From Lingula anatina (taxonomy: Eukaryota; Brachiopoda; Lingulata; Lingulida; Lingulidae): a stretch of DNA of 56,864 bases. The stretch lies in assembly GCF_001039355.2 (NCBI RefSeq), contig NW_019775792.1, positions 39,345-96,208 of the forward strand, in the 5' to 3' direction. The notes under the pieces were generated by a model that was not told the DNA's origin, made no database searches, and saw only the letters and a list, made by a program, of their open reading frames with translations. Shown piece after piece: positions 49,802 through 56,864 of this stretch. How positions within the stretch are numbered: position 1 is the stretch's first letter; each line of letters opens with the position of its first letter. The translations under genes and the position numbers were made by a program.

Positions 49802-51227
49802 ATAGTATGTAGCACACACAAGGCCACCACAAGCACTGTAGAAAAAGTACACAGGCTTGGTAAGAGCAGGTGCAGAATTCAAGAAATTATACAACTACTT
49901 TGCGACAGTTTATTTTTAAATCTAAAAATCTAGAAACTAATAATTTTGAATGAACAGCACTCAAATTTGAAGTTAGTCTCCAATTTCTGAATCACAGTAA
50001 GAAAGTCATTGAGATAAACTGCCAAATTTAATGGCAGGTTTAAAATGAGATCATTTAAACATGACCAAAATTTTTCGTTGAACTACATATTTCAAATCTT
50101 ACTTAGTTACTTTAGACATAAAAAAATCTGAGGAATATAAAAAATAATATATTATATGTTCTATAACTAACTTCTCTCTTGATTCTTGAATTCTACAAAC
50201 CTTTGCCTGAGGTTGTTAAATGTTGCTTCTTCCCTGTGAAATATATACAAAATAGTAACAAATAAGGGCAAGGTTATATTTTTAGAGGTCACATGACACA
50301 ATGTGCGCACTCAGAACAGCGGACTTACATATCTGCGGATCAAATATGGCGACCCACTAAGAAGCTTGCTGCTCAATTCCCAATTATATACTGAAGAGAT
50401 TCCACGTGAGGATTACACAACAAGCATTTAATCAGGTCTGCCATATTTGATTCGTAGATCTGTAAGTCCGCTGTTCTAAATAATCTCAACGAGGTCAATT
50501 TTCAAATTGGGGTCAAATAAAGGGAAAAAGTCCATGTGCACAAAGGTTAAATGAGTAAAAGCAACTAGGTTAAACACATTAAAAAGCAACTTTGATTATG
50601 GCTACAGTAGTTGACATCATGTACTTCAAAACTCCTTCCCCACTGGGCCTATTAAATTTCATCAAGTGAATACTGGTGTCCTATGGATAATGCTGTCCAT
50701 TGGATAGGATTGTTATCCTCTGAACAGTTATCCTGAGGATAACAGCAATATGTAACCACTGGATGTTAATGTCAGAGACAAAAGAAGATTCCAGTGTTTG
50801 TGAAACATTACTCTATTCTCCAGATAACTGAAAAGAAGATACCAATTTTATCCATAGCCAGTGTTAGCCAATGTTGATGAAACTGAGCCCAGCAGTTGTA
50901 TGACAAGTGCTACATTAATGCTCCCAAGGAAAAAAGAGAAAAATATTACCTATTTCTCCCTTGTCTGACATATTTTCTAAAGCATCCCTCAGAGATGACA
51001 ACCCTGGCAAATTATTCTTTACGGTGACCTGGAGTAAAAAAGTAATTAAATGTTATGTTACAGTAATGACTTTCAAGGGGGGGGGGGAATAAATATCAAT
51101 CTTTCTGTTACACAATTTTGGAATCATTGAAAATATATTTCTGTGCAGTTCTTGGAAGCATCGTAGCCTGTTTTTTCATTTTGGTTGCTACTACTCAATA
51201 AAATGTTCTAATTTTTAGAATTAGTGC

Positions 51228-51268
<41 letters not shown>

Positions 51269-53364
51269 TGAAATTCACAATTTTCCCCATTGAAACAATT
51301 GAGTCACTACCATAATACAGGTATTAAAAACATAACAGAGGTGACACTCTATTTTTATGAACATACAGTTTATAGCTATAAGTTTTTTTAGAGGTAAGTG
51401 ACAAAAATGTTACAGACACAGGAAAAAAAAAAGTTGGAGAACTTAAAATTCACACCCTTCATTCCACCCCTAGATTTCATTCCTACCATTAGACTGGCAG
51501 CATCGTTAGACATGGTGGCCAACGTCCTTGAAGTAATCTCCGAAGCCGTCCTCAGAGACTTCACCGTGTTGCTTTTCCACTTCTCCATGGTAGGTTTTAC
51601 CCAGCCCATATCTGGTACCTTGTCTTTCCATAATACATATGTCTACATGGAGAGAAAAAAATTAATATACAATCATATATTACGTATTAATCTTGGAAAA
51701 CACAAGACATTTGTTTATGCTGTGATCTCTGGGATGGACTTTCAAAGATTTTGGAGAGGTTGCTGCCTTTATTTGTTTTATCTTGAAACAGGTTAAGGAC
51801 TTTACCAACGCTAGTGAAACTAAAAATATTAAATCTCTACCATGCTTCCAACATATCTATTTTGGAACTGAAAGTTCATCTTTAAATCCATAATGATAAT
51901 CATGATAATAACTGTTTTCACATACATTAAAATTCCAAAACATAATTTTCAAATATTATAATAACTGAATTAAAATATATCAAATAATAATATATTATTC
52001 CAAAATAATAATGCCTGAGAAATTAAGTAAATCTGAAAAGTAAAATTTCAGTTAAGTTTACATATCTTATTTAAAAGTTAAGAAATAAAACAAAAATCTA
52101 AAAACTGAACAGTCATATTATCATGAAAGAAGATCACCTTCACTATTATGAGTGTGGTGGCAGTTCCCAATACAAGTGTTATCAGCCCGCGTCCCATTGC
52201 CACTGTGGATTGGCCAATCTTCAGCACCTTTGGTATTTTGTACTGTTGTTTGGTATTCACATGTCTAACACCTGAAAATCAGACTACACCATCAGAAGTT
52301 ATACTGCAAACCATTTTAATCCAGCTGCAAGAACTGCATCTTCTCTTGAAAATTTTACTCCTTTATTGTGCATTTCTTTAAAGAAAAAAGTTACACTGTG
52401 AAATCTTTTTTGTAAACCTTTTTCTTAACTATATGATGAGGCAAAATACATTGAAACAGTAAGATCTTTAGAATGGGAAAATAGTGGGGTTTTCCACAGT
52501 AAAATAACAAAAAATAAGGCATAATAATAATCATAAAAATACTAAATAACATGATCCCCGACTTTTGTCCCAAAAGTGCGGGGATAACAAGCACACAGAT
52601 CTACAGTAAAAAATACTGACCCCCAACTGATAGTAGTGTGCTCTTTAACAGAACACTCCTAGTGTACCCCAAGGATGAAGTGGTTTGCCTATACCCTGAG
52701 GGCTGGTGGTTCTGTGTAAAGTGTAGCGCAGAGTTCTTCCCCGCCAAACCAGTGTAGGTAAGTAGCGCCCTCTTGTGGGCCAGTGTTTTCTGTGCATCCG
52801 CGCACGCCTTCATGTGATTCTTTAGGCATGCCTGGCAGCCAGGGCTGGAAAACAATGAATTTCTTTTCTTAATTTTTGACTTTTATCAAGTTTAATTTGT
52901 TTCTAAATGTGAAAATTGGTTGCTGCAACAGTAATGGCACTGACAGGTACAAATATACTATAAAGGGTAGACTTTTTAAAATGTAGGTTGAACATCAGAA
53001 TGTCTTCTTTACAAATATTCTGCTCGTGCAGTGAGTGTAAGAAGGGTAAAAAATGGCGTTTTTTTATGTGTAAATTTTTTTTCGAAAACCGCCACAGAAG
53101 TTGATGTATTTGATCATAGCATCAGTCTGCATGTTGGTAAATAATATATCACAAATGTATAAAAGCAAAAGAGATGACTAGATGCACGTTAACGTTCTAC
53201 TTAAATTTCGTCAGCGAACTCAAGAAACAGCCTTCGATTGCGTCGGAACTGAAATCTGAAATGTCACGTTGGTCTGCAATGCGGCATGCCATGGTTCACA
53301 TAAGAATGATGAGCTCAAAAGTCACATTTGCTTACCCAAAAGAACCACGAAGAATTCTTAACAT
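29290..53364 (-). CDS. OPA1: OPA1, mitochondrial dynamin-like GTPase
   Basis: Minus-strand exons from the ATG: 53336-53364, 52621-52844, 52138-52271, 51487-51642, 50950-51028, 50201-50233 (33-nt cassette, inferred), 49082-49170, 48393-48551, 43508-43565 (cut by the N), 42820-42896, 42462-42579, 42143-42217, 41872-41943, 41273-41372, 40783-40913, 40459-40531, 40038-40110, 39782-39897, 39424-39488, 39175-39251, 38802-38894, 38367-38439, 37873-38028, 37437-37545, 36814-36947, 36472-36558, 35511-35627, 35161-35254, 34725-34835, and a last exon 33097-33161 or 29290-29354. Phases agree throughout. In order it encodes a basic mitochondrial presequence, a transmembrane segment ([15 protein letters not shown]), a coiled coil ([14 protein letters not shown]), a P-loop [22 protein letters not shown], then middle and GED regions ending IEALNKEK. 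Length is near the usual ~960-1000 residues. It drives inner-membrane fusion and cristae shaping. Confidence 0.93.
29759..29869 (-). other. OPA1: OPA1 penultimate exon, first of three assembled copies
   Basis: 111 bases encoding [20 protein letters not shown] and [15 protein letters not shown]. The same exon recurs at 33565-33675 and 34725-34835. The last exon occurs twice (29290-29354, 33097-33161). Only one set belongs to any one chromosome; the rest are allelic or overlap copies. Confidence 0.85.
29954..30103. repeat. (TGCG)n and (GA)n simple repeats in an OPA1 intron
   Basis: A gtgcgtgc run followed by agagag-rich purine sequence. Related, shorter versions lie at 33770-33815 and 34928-35060, next to the N gap. 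The repeat is probably what broke the assembly here. Confidence 0.9.
30190..30393 (+). pseudogene. Partial CYC6 exon 3 (second haplotype)
   Basis: Encodes [20 protein letters not shown] to the same basic C-terminus ([12 protein letters not shown]). It lacks 15 bases relative to 26560-26575, removing VKNSA in frame. It has no start or acceptor, because it begins where the contig joins MITE sequence. This is not a separate gene. Confidence 0.75.
30924..31140. mobile_element. Allelic copy of the TA-flanked MITE
   Basis: Same position as 27193-27416 in the other haplotype. The left inverted repeat is shortened to tagggg followed directly by ctagttgg. Confidence 0.65.
31180..31400. mobile_element. 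Allelic copy of the AGAACA / ATATGGC MITE
   Basis: Matches 27456-27676 with a few substitutions, in the second-haplotype block. Confidence 0.6.
31778..31969 (+). CDS. Unassigned 63-codon frame, open in one haplotype only
   Basis: It starts [20 protein letters not shown] and later has a [12 protein letters not shown] stretch and [13 protein letters not shown] do not recognise a family. In the other haplotype (28027 onward) the same sequence lacks one codon and carries AAG to TAG after GNC, so it stops after about 24 codons. No splice sites were assigned. It lies between the convergent ends of CYC6 and OPA1. It may be a decayed exon or a chance frame. Confidence 0.25.
   Translation: MGEIIVRGSINNVPIFKKAARKAWGNCKETERPPCDHFSTDNQIFPTRLQGHVVEMAKYLHVM
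33816..34695. other. Assembly gap (880 N)
   Basis: The sequence before the gap (33536-33815) reappears after it (34696-34975), so the flanking contigs overlap rather than being separated by unknown sequence. Open frames that run through the Ns are meaningless. Confidence 0.98.
35747..36372. other. Contig overlap around the N at 36278
   Basis: About 95 bases starting tttcttctgtacttataatt at about 35747 recur right after the N at 36278. The two then diverge into different continuations, with a CA microsatellite only in the second. It lies in the OPA1 intron between the exons 35511-35627 and 36472-36558, so no coding sequence is affected. Confidence 0.8.
36404..36452. repeat. (CA)n microsatellite
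   Basis: About 24 CA units just 3' (in plus coordinates 5') of the OPA1 exon at 36472-36558. Confidence 0.95.
42025..42068. mobile_element. Single arm of the TTAA MITE in an OPA1 intron
   Basis: TTAAGCCGGCTTTACACTGG and the following acggcttcctttctgc match the terminal repeat of the MITEs in CYC4/CYC5. No second arm was found nearby. The allelic copy is at 45528-45568. Confidence 0.65.
43127..43498. repeat. CT-rich compound repeat next to OPA1 exon 8
   Basis: Long (CT)n tracts broken by recurring blocks such as aggcctccctctgtctctaa, tgcgtttctcccccc and cttatgcctctctctccc, so it is a higher-order array rather than a simple microsatellite. The purine strand is the OPA1 sense strand. The allelic copy at 46783-47376 is about 220 bases longer. 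Confidence 0.9.
43567..47390. other. OPA1: Second-haplotype copy of OPA1 exons 9-16 (39955-43500)
   Basis: After the N at 43566 the sequence returns to the intron beside exon 16 and repeats eight OPA1 exons: 43648-43720, 44052-44124, 44374-44504, 44860-44959, 45375-45446, 45818-45892, 46120-46237 and 46477-46553. All have the same lengths and near-identical coding sequence, including the P-loop, DLPG and TKVD exons. Introns differ by microsatellite length and small indels. After the CT array (47376) this copy does not continue into exon 8 but into unrelated sequence up to the N at 47961. Confidence 0.88.
45285..45345. repeat. (CA)n microsatellite, expanded allele
   Basis: About 30 CA units; the other allele at 41815-41838 has about 12. 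It is a clear length polymorphism at the same OPA1 intron site. Confidence 0.95.
47391..48392. other. Unassigned sequence around the N at 47961
   Basis: It should hold the start of OPA1 exon 8 and its flanking introns, but exon 8 is not found here. On the minus strand an acceptor (ttttcttttcag, about 47945) is followed by an open stretch including [19 protein letters not shown] and EKYGVQPAR, for which I recognise no family. A (GGCGAC)n run lies at 48122-48147. The segment may come from another allele or another locus. Confidence 0.4.
49754..49804. repeat. (AAAT)n microsatellite
   Basis: About twelve aaat units in the OPA1 intron after the exon at 50201-50233. Confidence 0.95.
50313..50477. 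mobile_element. MITE in an OPA1 intron (AGAACAGCGG ends)
   Basis: Left AGAACAGCGGACTTACATAT, right its reverse complement, with the inverted repeat continuing through caaatatggc. The shared AGAACA and ATATGGC words relate it to the element at 27456-27676. A decayed relative may lie at about 54925-55000 in GTF2H2 intron 3. Confidence 0.7.
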
Positions 53365-53664
53365 TCTGCGACTGAGATACAGATTAACAAATTGACTACG
53401 GCATCTTCTTAAGGCAAAATTCAAGGAGGCGAACGTAGATGTCACCCTTAGTTCTCGGACGCAAAGACACAAATTTTTCATTATTTTATTTCGTATACAG
53501 CAATGGAAAGTAATATTTTGGTTTTTAAAAATCAACATGCAGAATATATATTTCAAAACACTACATAGATAAATTTTGATGAATGATCAAATTTTTGCTA
53601 AATGTTACATATGAAAATTATTACGAAACTAATTGTTATTTACATTGACCACACAAATGTAAAC
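53365..53664. promoter_or_regulatory. Candidate bidirectional OPA1/GTF2H2 promoter
   Basis: Only 300 bp separate the OPA1 ATG (minus, 53362-53364) from the GTF2H2 ATG (plus, 53665-53667). Both are housekeeping-type genes, and no TATA box at a convincing place was seen. Transcription start sites cannot be fixed from sequence, and either gene could have an extra 5' UTR exon. Confidence 0.6.
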
Positions 53665-56474
53665 ATGGCGGACGACGAAGTCGATCAAGGATACACGTGG
53701 GAAAACGAATATGAGAGAACTTGGTAAGAAGGCATCGTTTACGTGATTTATTAACATCACATGTAGAGCTGAGTATGTGACTAACTAATTACTTGTTGTG
53801 ACCTTGCGTTATAACCAGTGAAGTATTTAAACTGTGAAAGAAAACCTTGCCCCCCCCCCCCCCACCGCCCCCCCCCCCTCCCCCAGCGACTATCCTGACC
53901 GGTTGTGTTTTGGTCTCTTGCAGTGTAGTTATTTTTATGTTTACTGAGATTGCTGGAGTTTGAAGTAAAAGATATAGTTAACGTTGGAAAATCACCTTCA
54001 ACCGCCGTCCCGAAAAAAAAAAAATAATAATAATCAAACAAAAAATCGTGATTTTTATCTTTGAAAAATAAAATAAATATTAAGAAAAGCGTTAATTGCA
54101 AAATATGTAGAACGAATACACATTCAGTTTAGCTTGTTCCAGTTTTGCCTTTAGTCTTTATCACCATAGCCTTTTTTTTTTTTTTTTCATATCCCTACAG
54201 CCTTATTTTAATAATGACTCACATTCAGCTCCTGTGTCCGTAGTCTATATCTCTACAGCCTTATTTTCATGACCTGTATACAACAAATTGAGGCTTTTAT
54301 GTCCATGTTCTATAACTCTGTAGCTTTATTTCATATCTCTACAGGGAAGCTCTGCAAGAGGATGATGAAGGTTCCCTCCGCACAGCTGTGGATGGCATCA
54401 TTCACAAAGGAAAGAGAAAACGGCTGCTGGAGAAGAAGGCAAACATCAGGTTGGGGATGGTACGTATATGATACGGAGATTTTAGAGAATAGAATTTTTA
54501 TACACTGACAATATATATATATATCCTTATTTTTTATTTATGTGCCAGATAAAACATGTCACTTATTTTTTGTTACTTAAAACTTTTCTTTTTTTGTTTA
54601 AAAGTGATTAAAAAGTGGTCATGGTACAAAATCCTCCTTAGTGAGAAATCTTTATTCTCCTTATAAAACACTTTTGCCACTTCCAGTCCTCAAGTTCAAT
54701 CAACAAAGTTGAAAAACACGTAAGTCTAATCCGTGAACGTGTTCATCAATACATATTTTATTCTTATTTAAATTATCATTATATTTGTAGATGCGGCATC
54801 TATTTCTAGTACTTGACATGTCGGAGTCTATGGAAGATCAGGATCTCAGGCCTAGCAGACTATTGTCTTCTCTAAAGGTCAGTGGGTCATTGTGGTACGT
54901 AATGTAAATAATTTCAGATGGCCCAAAGTCTTGTGACTTAGACTCGGCCATATTTGATCTGGGGATTTATTAGTCTGCTTTTCCAAATGTCTGCTCTAAT
55001 CTTTTTATTGATTATTTCTGTAGTTGCTGGAAAGCTTCATAGAGGAGTATTTTGACCAGAACCCCATCAGTCAGCTGGGGGTGATAGACACCAGAAACAA
55101 GAGAGCAGAAAAAGTGACAGAGCTCGGAGGTGGGTAAAGAACGTAGAAAGATTTTGGAGTTTTGTCTGTGTTCATGGGACCGTTTCTGAATGAGTAATGT
55201 TGTCCTAGCTAATGTACACTAACTCCACGGGGACTCTTGCTGAATGGAATCAGGTTAATAGACTAACATGGCCGCTCTTGTCATTGATTAGGATGGAGAA
55301 GCTAAGTTGGTGATTATATGAATATAACAAAAAGTGAAAAGTTTTCACTCTGTATTAGAATGTGGACACTTTGAACACTTCCTTGTCTAATTTCTCTGAA
55401 GACATGAAAAATTGGAGAAATAAATGAGTCGTTTGAAATTTATTATTCATATTACTCCTACAGGTTAAAAAAAAAAGATTCAAGTGAAGGAGTGTTTTTT
55501 TTACAGGCAATCCCAGAAAACATATCCAGCTAATACAGAAACTAGCAGTGAAGCCATGCCAGGGAGAGCCATCTCTGCAGAACAGTTTAGAACTTGCCAT
55601 GCAAACATTACGGTATGTTTCATATTTAAAGGGGCATTTTTGTTTCATAAATTGTCTTAAAAAAGTGAGTTTTGTGACTTATTATTTGTCTGTGATATAT
55701 CCATTTTAAAACCTTAGTACACTTTTAACACATTGTGCTGGATACACTTACACATTGTGCTGAATACACTTACACAATGCACTGGATACACTTACACATT
55801 GCGCTGGATACATTTACACGTTGCGCTGGATACACTTACACATTGTGTTGGATACAAGTACACATTGTGCTGGATACACTTAAAGAGATGTCAACATGAC
55901 CATTTCAGACACATGCCTGGTCATGCCAGTAGAGAAATTCTCATCATCTATGGAAGCTTGACAACTTGTGATCCTGGGGACATCTATGAAACTGTTAAGG
56001 TATGGAAATTTATAACCCACCACAACAATGTTTAAGTATGTAATCAGATGTATAGTTACTGAAATCCTTGAACACTGCTAATTAGTCATTTGAAAACATT
56101 TCATTCAGAATCTTCCTCCTTCCTAGAGCACTTTGTTTATGTTCTGTTTCAAGTACTTTTTTTGTCCCATTGTTTTTCAGCATAAGTAGTGGGCAGTTAT
56201 CAGTTTTTTAATCATTAATTTTCTAAAAATTTACTATAATTTTGCGATGCAGAATCATTGTTATCTACAGCTCGACAATTTTTTTTTTAATTTGAAGAGA
56301 AACTTTTTAAAGATTGTTGTTAATCATAACTAAAAAACAGATTTGTGAAATATTTTGTCAATCAGACTGTTTCCATTTGTTTTCAGTCTTTGAAGGAGTT
56401 AAACATCAGGTGCTCCATCATTGGCCTGGCTGCAGAAGTACAGATATGCAAAAAAATATGTCAAGAAACTAAAG
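53665..56474 (+). CDS. GTF2H2: GTF2H2, TFIIH core subunit p44 (5' part, seven exons)
   Basis: Exons 53665-53723, 54345-54459, 54791-54877, 55024-55129, 55507-55612, 55909-55999 and 56387-56474 join in frame. The protein starts [20 protein letters not shown], then has a basic [11 protein letters not shown] stretch, then the von Willebrand A-like (Ssl1) domain: [17 protein letters not shown] with its DxSxS-type site, [34 protein letters not shown] and [18 protein letters not shown]. This matches human p44/yeast Ssl1, which binds and stimulates the XPD helicase in TFIIH during transcription initiation and nucleotide excision repair in the nucleus. The C-terminal part with the zinc-binding domains lies beyond the window. 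The seventh exon ends in phase 1 at a gtaata donor. Confidence 0.95.
53850..53886. repeat. C-rich run in GTF2H2 intron 1
   Basis: Two poly-C tracts separated by acc and tcc. Such runs often cause sequencing slippage, so their length is unreliable. Confidence 0.85.
55732..55883. repeat. 22-bp minisatellite in GTF2H2 intron 5
   Basis: Seven tandem units of the form cattgtgctggatacactta plus two bases, with a few substitutions. It ends about 25 bases before the acceptor of exon 6 (55909). Confidence 0.9.
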
Positions 56475-56634
56475 GTAATAAATAGCAGTAGCTGCTGTGA
56501 GGAAATATCACAAATTTGAAGAAAAATTAGATTATCATATATATCATGATTTGTTTAGCGTTAAAGTTTTTAATTTGTGCAATTAGAAATGCAGTTTTTA
56601 TTCATTTATTTATTTATTATTATTTGTTTAAAAA

Positions 56635-56805
56635 AAAATCCCAGATCTTTTGGTACCAACACCCACAAATTAACCAGCACTACCAGAGTCGATGAAAGTA
56701 AGTGCTAGGTATTGCTTTGTTGGTGCAAAATAATTGTATGATGAGTTGGTTAATTTGTGGGTTTGGTGGCTAATATAGGTGTTAGTGCTTAAAGATCTGT
56801 GGGTA
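56635..56805. repeat. Imperfect inverted repeat, possible MITE
   Basis: cccagatctttt and caacacccacaaattaacca on the left are matched by the reverse complement (tggttaatttgtgggtttgg, aaagatctgtggg) on the right, with internal gaps. It lies in GTF2H2 intron 7. Confidence 0.45.
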
Positions 56806-56864
56806 GTGTTAGGAAATGCCTAATCCATCTATAAGGCCTGCCATACCTGCCTTTCTTAAAGCAA

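Noticed and set aside
50172-50233. 62-nt version of the OPA1 cassette exon with a gttagt donor
   Set aside because: Its length does not fit the phases of the neighbouring exons; the 33-nt version with the gtttgt donor does.
53174-53395. 73-codon plus-strand ORF in the OPA1/GTF2H2 intergenic region
   Set aside because: It overlaps OPA1 exon 1 in antisense and shows no family features.
55732-55883. CRISPR-like or coding repeat (100-codon ORF over CWIHLH-type repeats)
   Set aside because: Contiguous 22-bp minisatellite with no spacers, inside an intron of an animal gene.
1-56864. tRNA, rRNA or other structural RNA genes
   Set aside because: I saw no recognisable tRNA arms or rRNA segments by eye; a covariance search would be needed to exclude small ncRNAs.

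Overview
The window is eukaryotic nuclear DNA from a bilaterian animal. It has short exons with GT/AG introns, AT-rich sequence, many microsatellites, several families of miniature inverted-repeat elements (MITEs) and a non-LTR retrotransposon fragment. I cannot name the species. The gene content and the very high allelic divergence fit a marine invertebrate such as a lancelet, hemichordate or mollusc (inference). The sequence is a draft assembly. There is one 880-base N run (33816-34695) and single Ns at 18994, 30130, 36278, 43566 and 47961. After most of these Ns the sequence jumps back and repeats what came before, which looks like unmerged haplotypes or contig overlaps.

Left part (1-26.7 kb): a truncated LINE (1-570, minus) abuts an orphan first exon (729-916). 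A plus-strand tandem array of cyclase-family genes follows (PF04199 type, related to bacterial kynurenine formamidase KynB and isatin hydrolase): CYC2 (2364-4797), CYC3 (6963-9018, pseudogene), CYC4 (11539-14163, one frameshift), CYC5 (18084-21002, assembly-damaged) and CYC6 (23793-26661). All share one plan. Exon 1 holds a signal peptide and the start of domain 1. Exon 2 holds the rest of domain 1 and the start of domain 2. Exon 3 holds the rest of domain 2 and, in three copies, a hydrophobic GPI-anchor-like tail. Both introns are in phase 2 and fall at the same place in each domain, just before the metal-binding HxGTHxDxPxH motif. The proteins are therefore predicted secreted or GPI-anchored double cyclases. 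The copies differ in which metal ligands and which C-terminal tails survive.

Middle and right (29.3-53.4 kb): a minus-strand OPA1 gene (mitochondrial inner-membrane dynamin-like GTPase). I could follow about 29 coding exons from the initiator at 53364 to the stop at 29290, with a partial exon 8 at the contig break at 43566. Two blocks of OPA1 are present twice as divergent allelic copies (30131-33815 and 43567-47390).

Right end (53665-56474 and beyond): the first seven coding exons of GTF2H2 (TFIIH p44 subunit) on the plus strand, head-to-head with OPA1 and only 300 bp ATG to ATG, which suggests a shared bidirectional promoter.

The most distinctive content is the double-domain, surface-type cyclase array. 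Its symmetric exon 2 means that exon-2 skipping would still encode one complete chimeric cyclase domain. Metal-site erosion differs from copy to copy, and two MITE insertions give a reciprocal presence/absence record of the duplication order.
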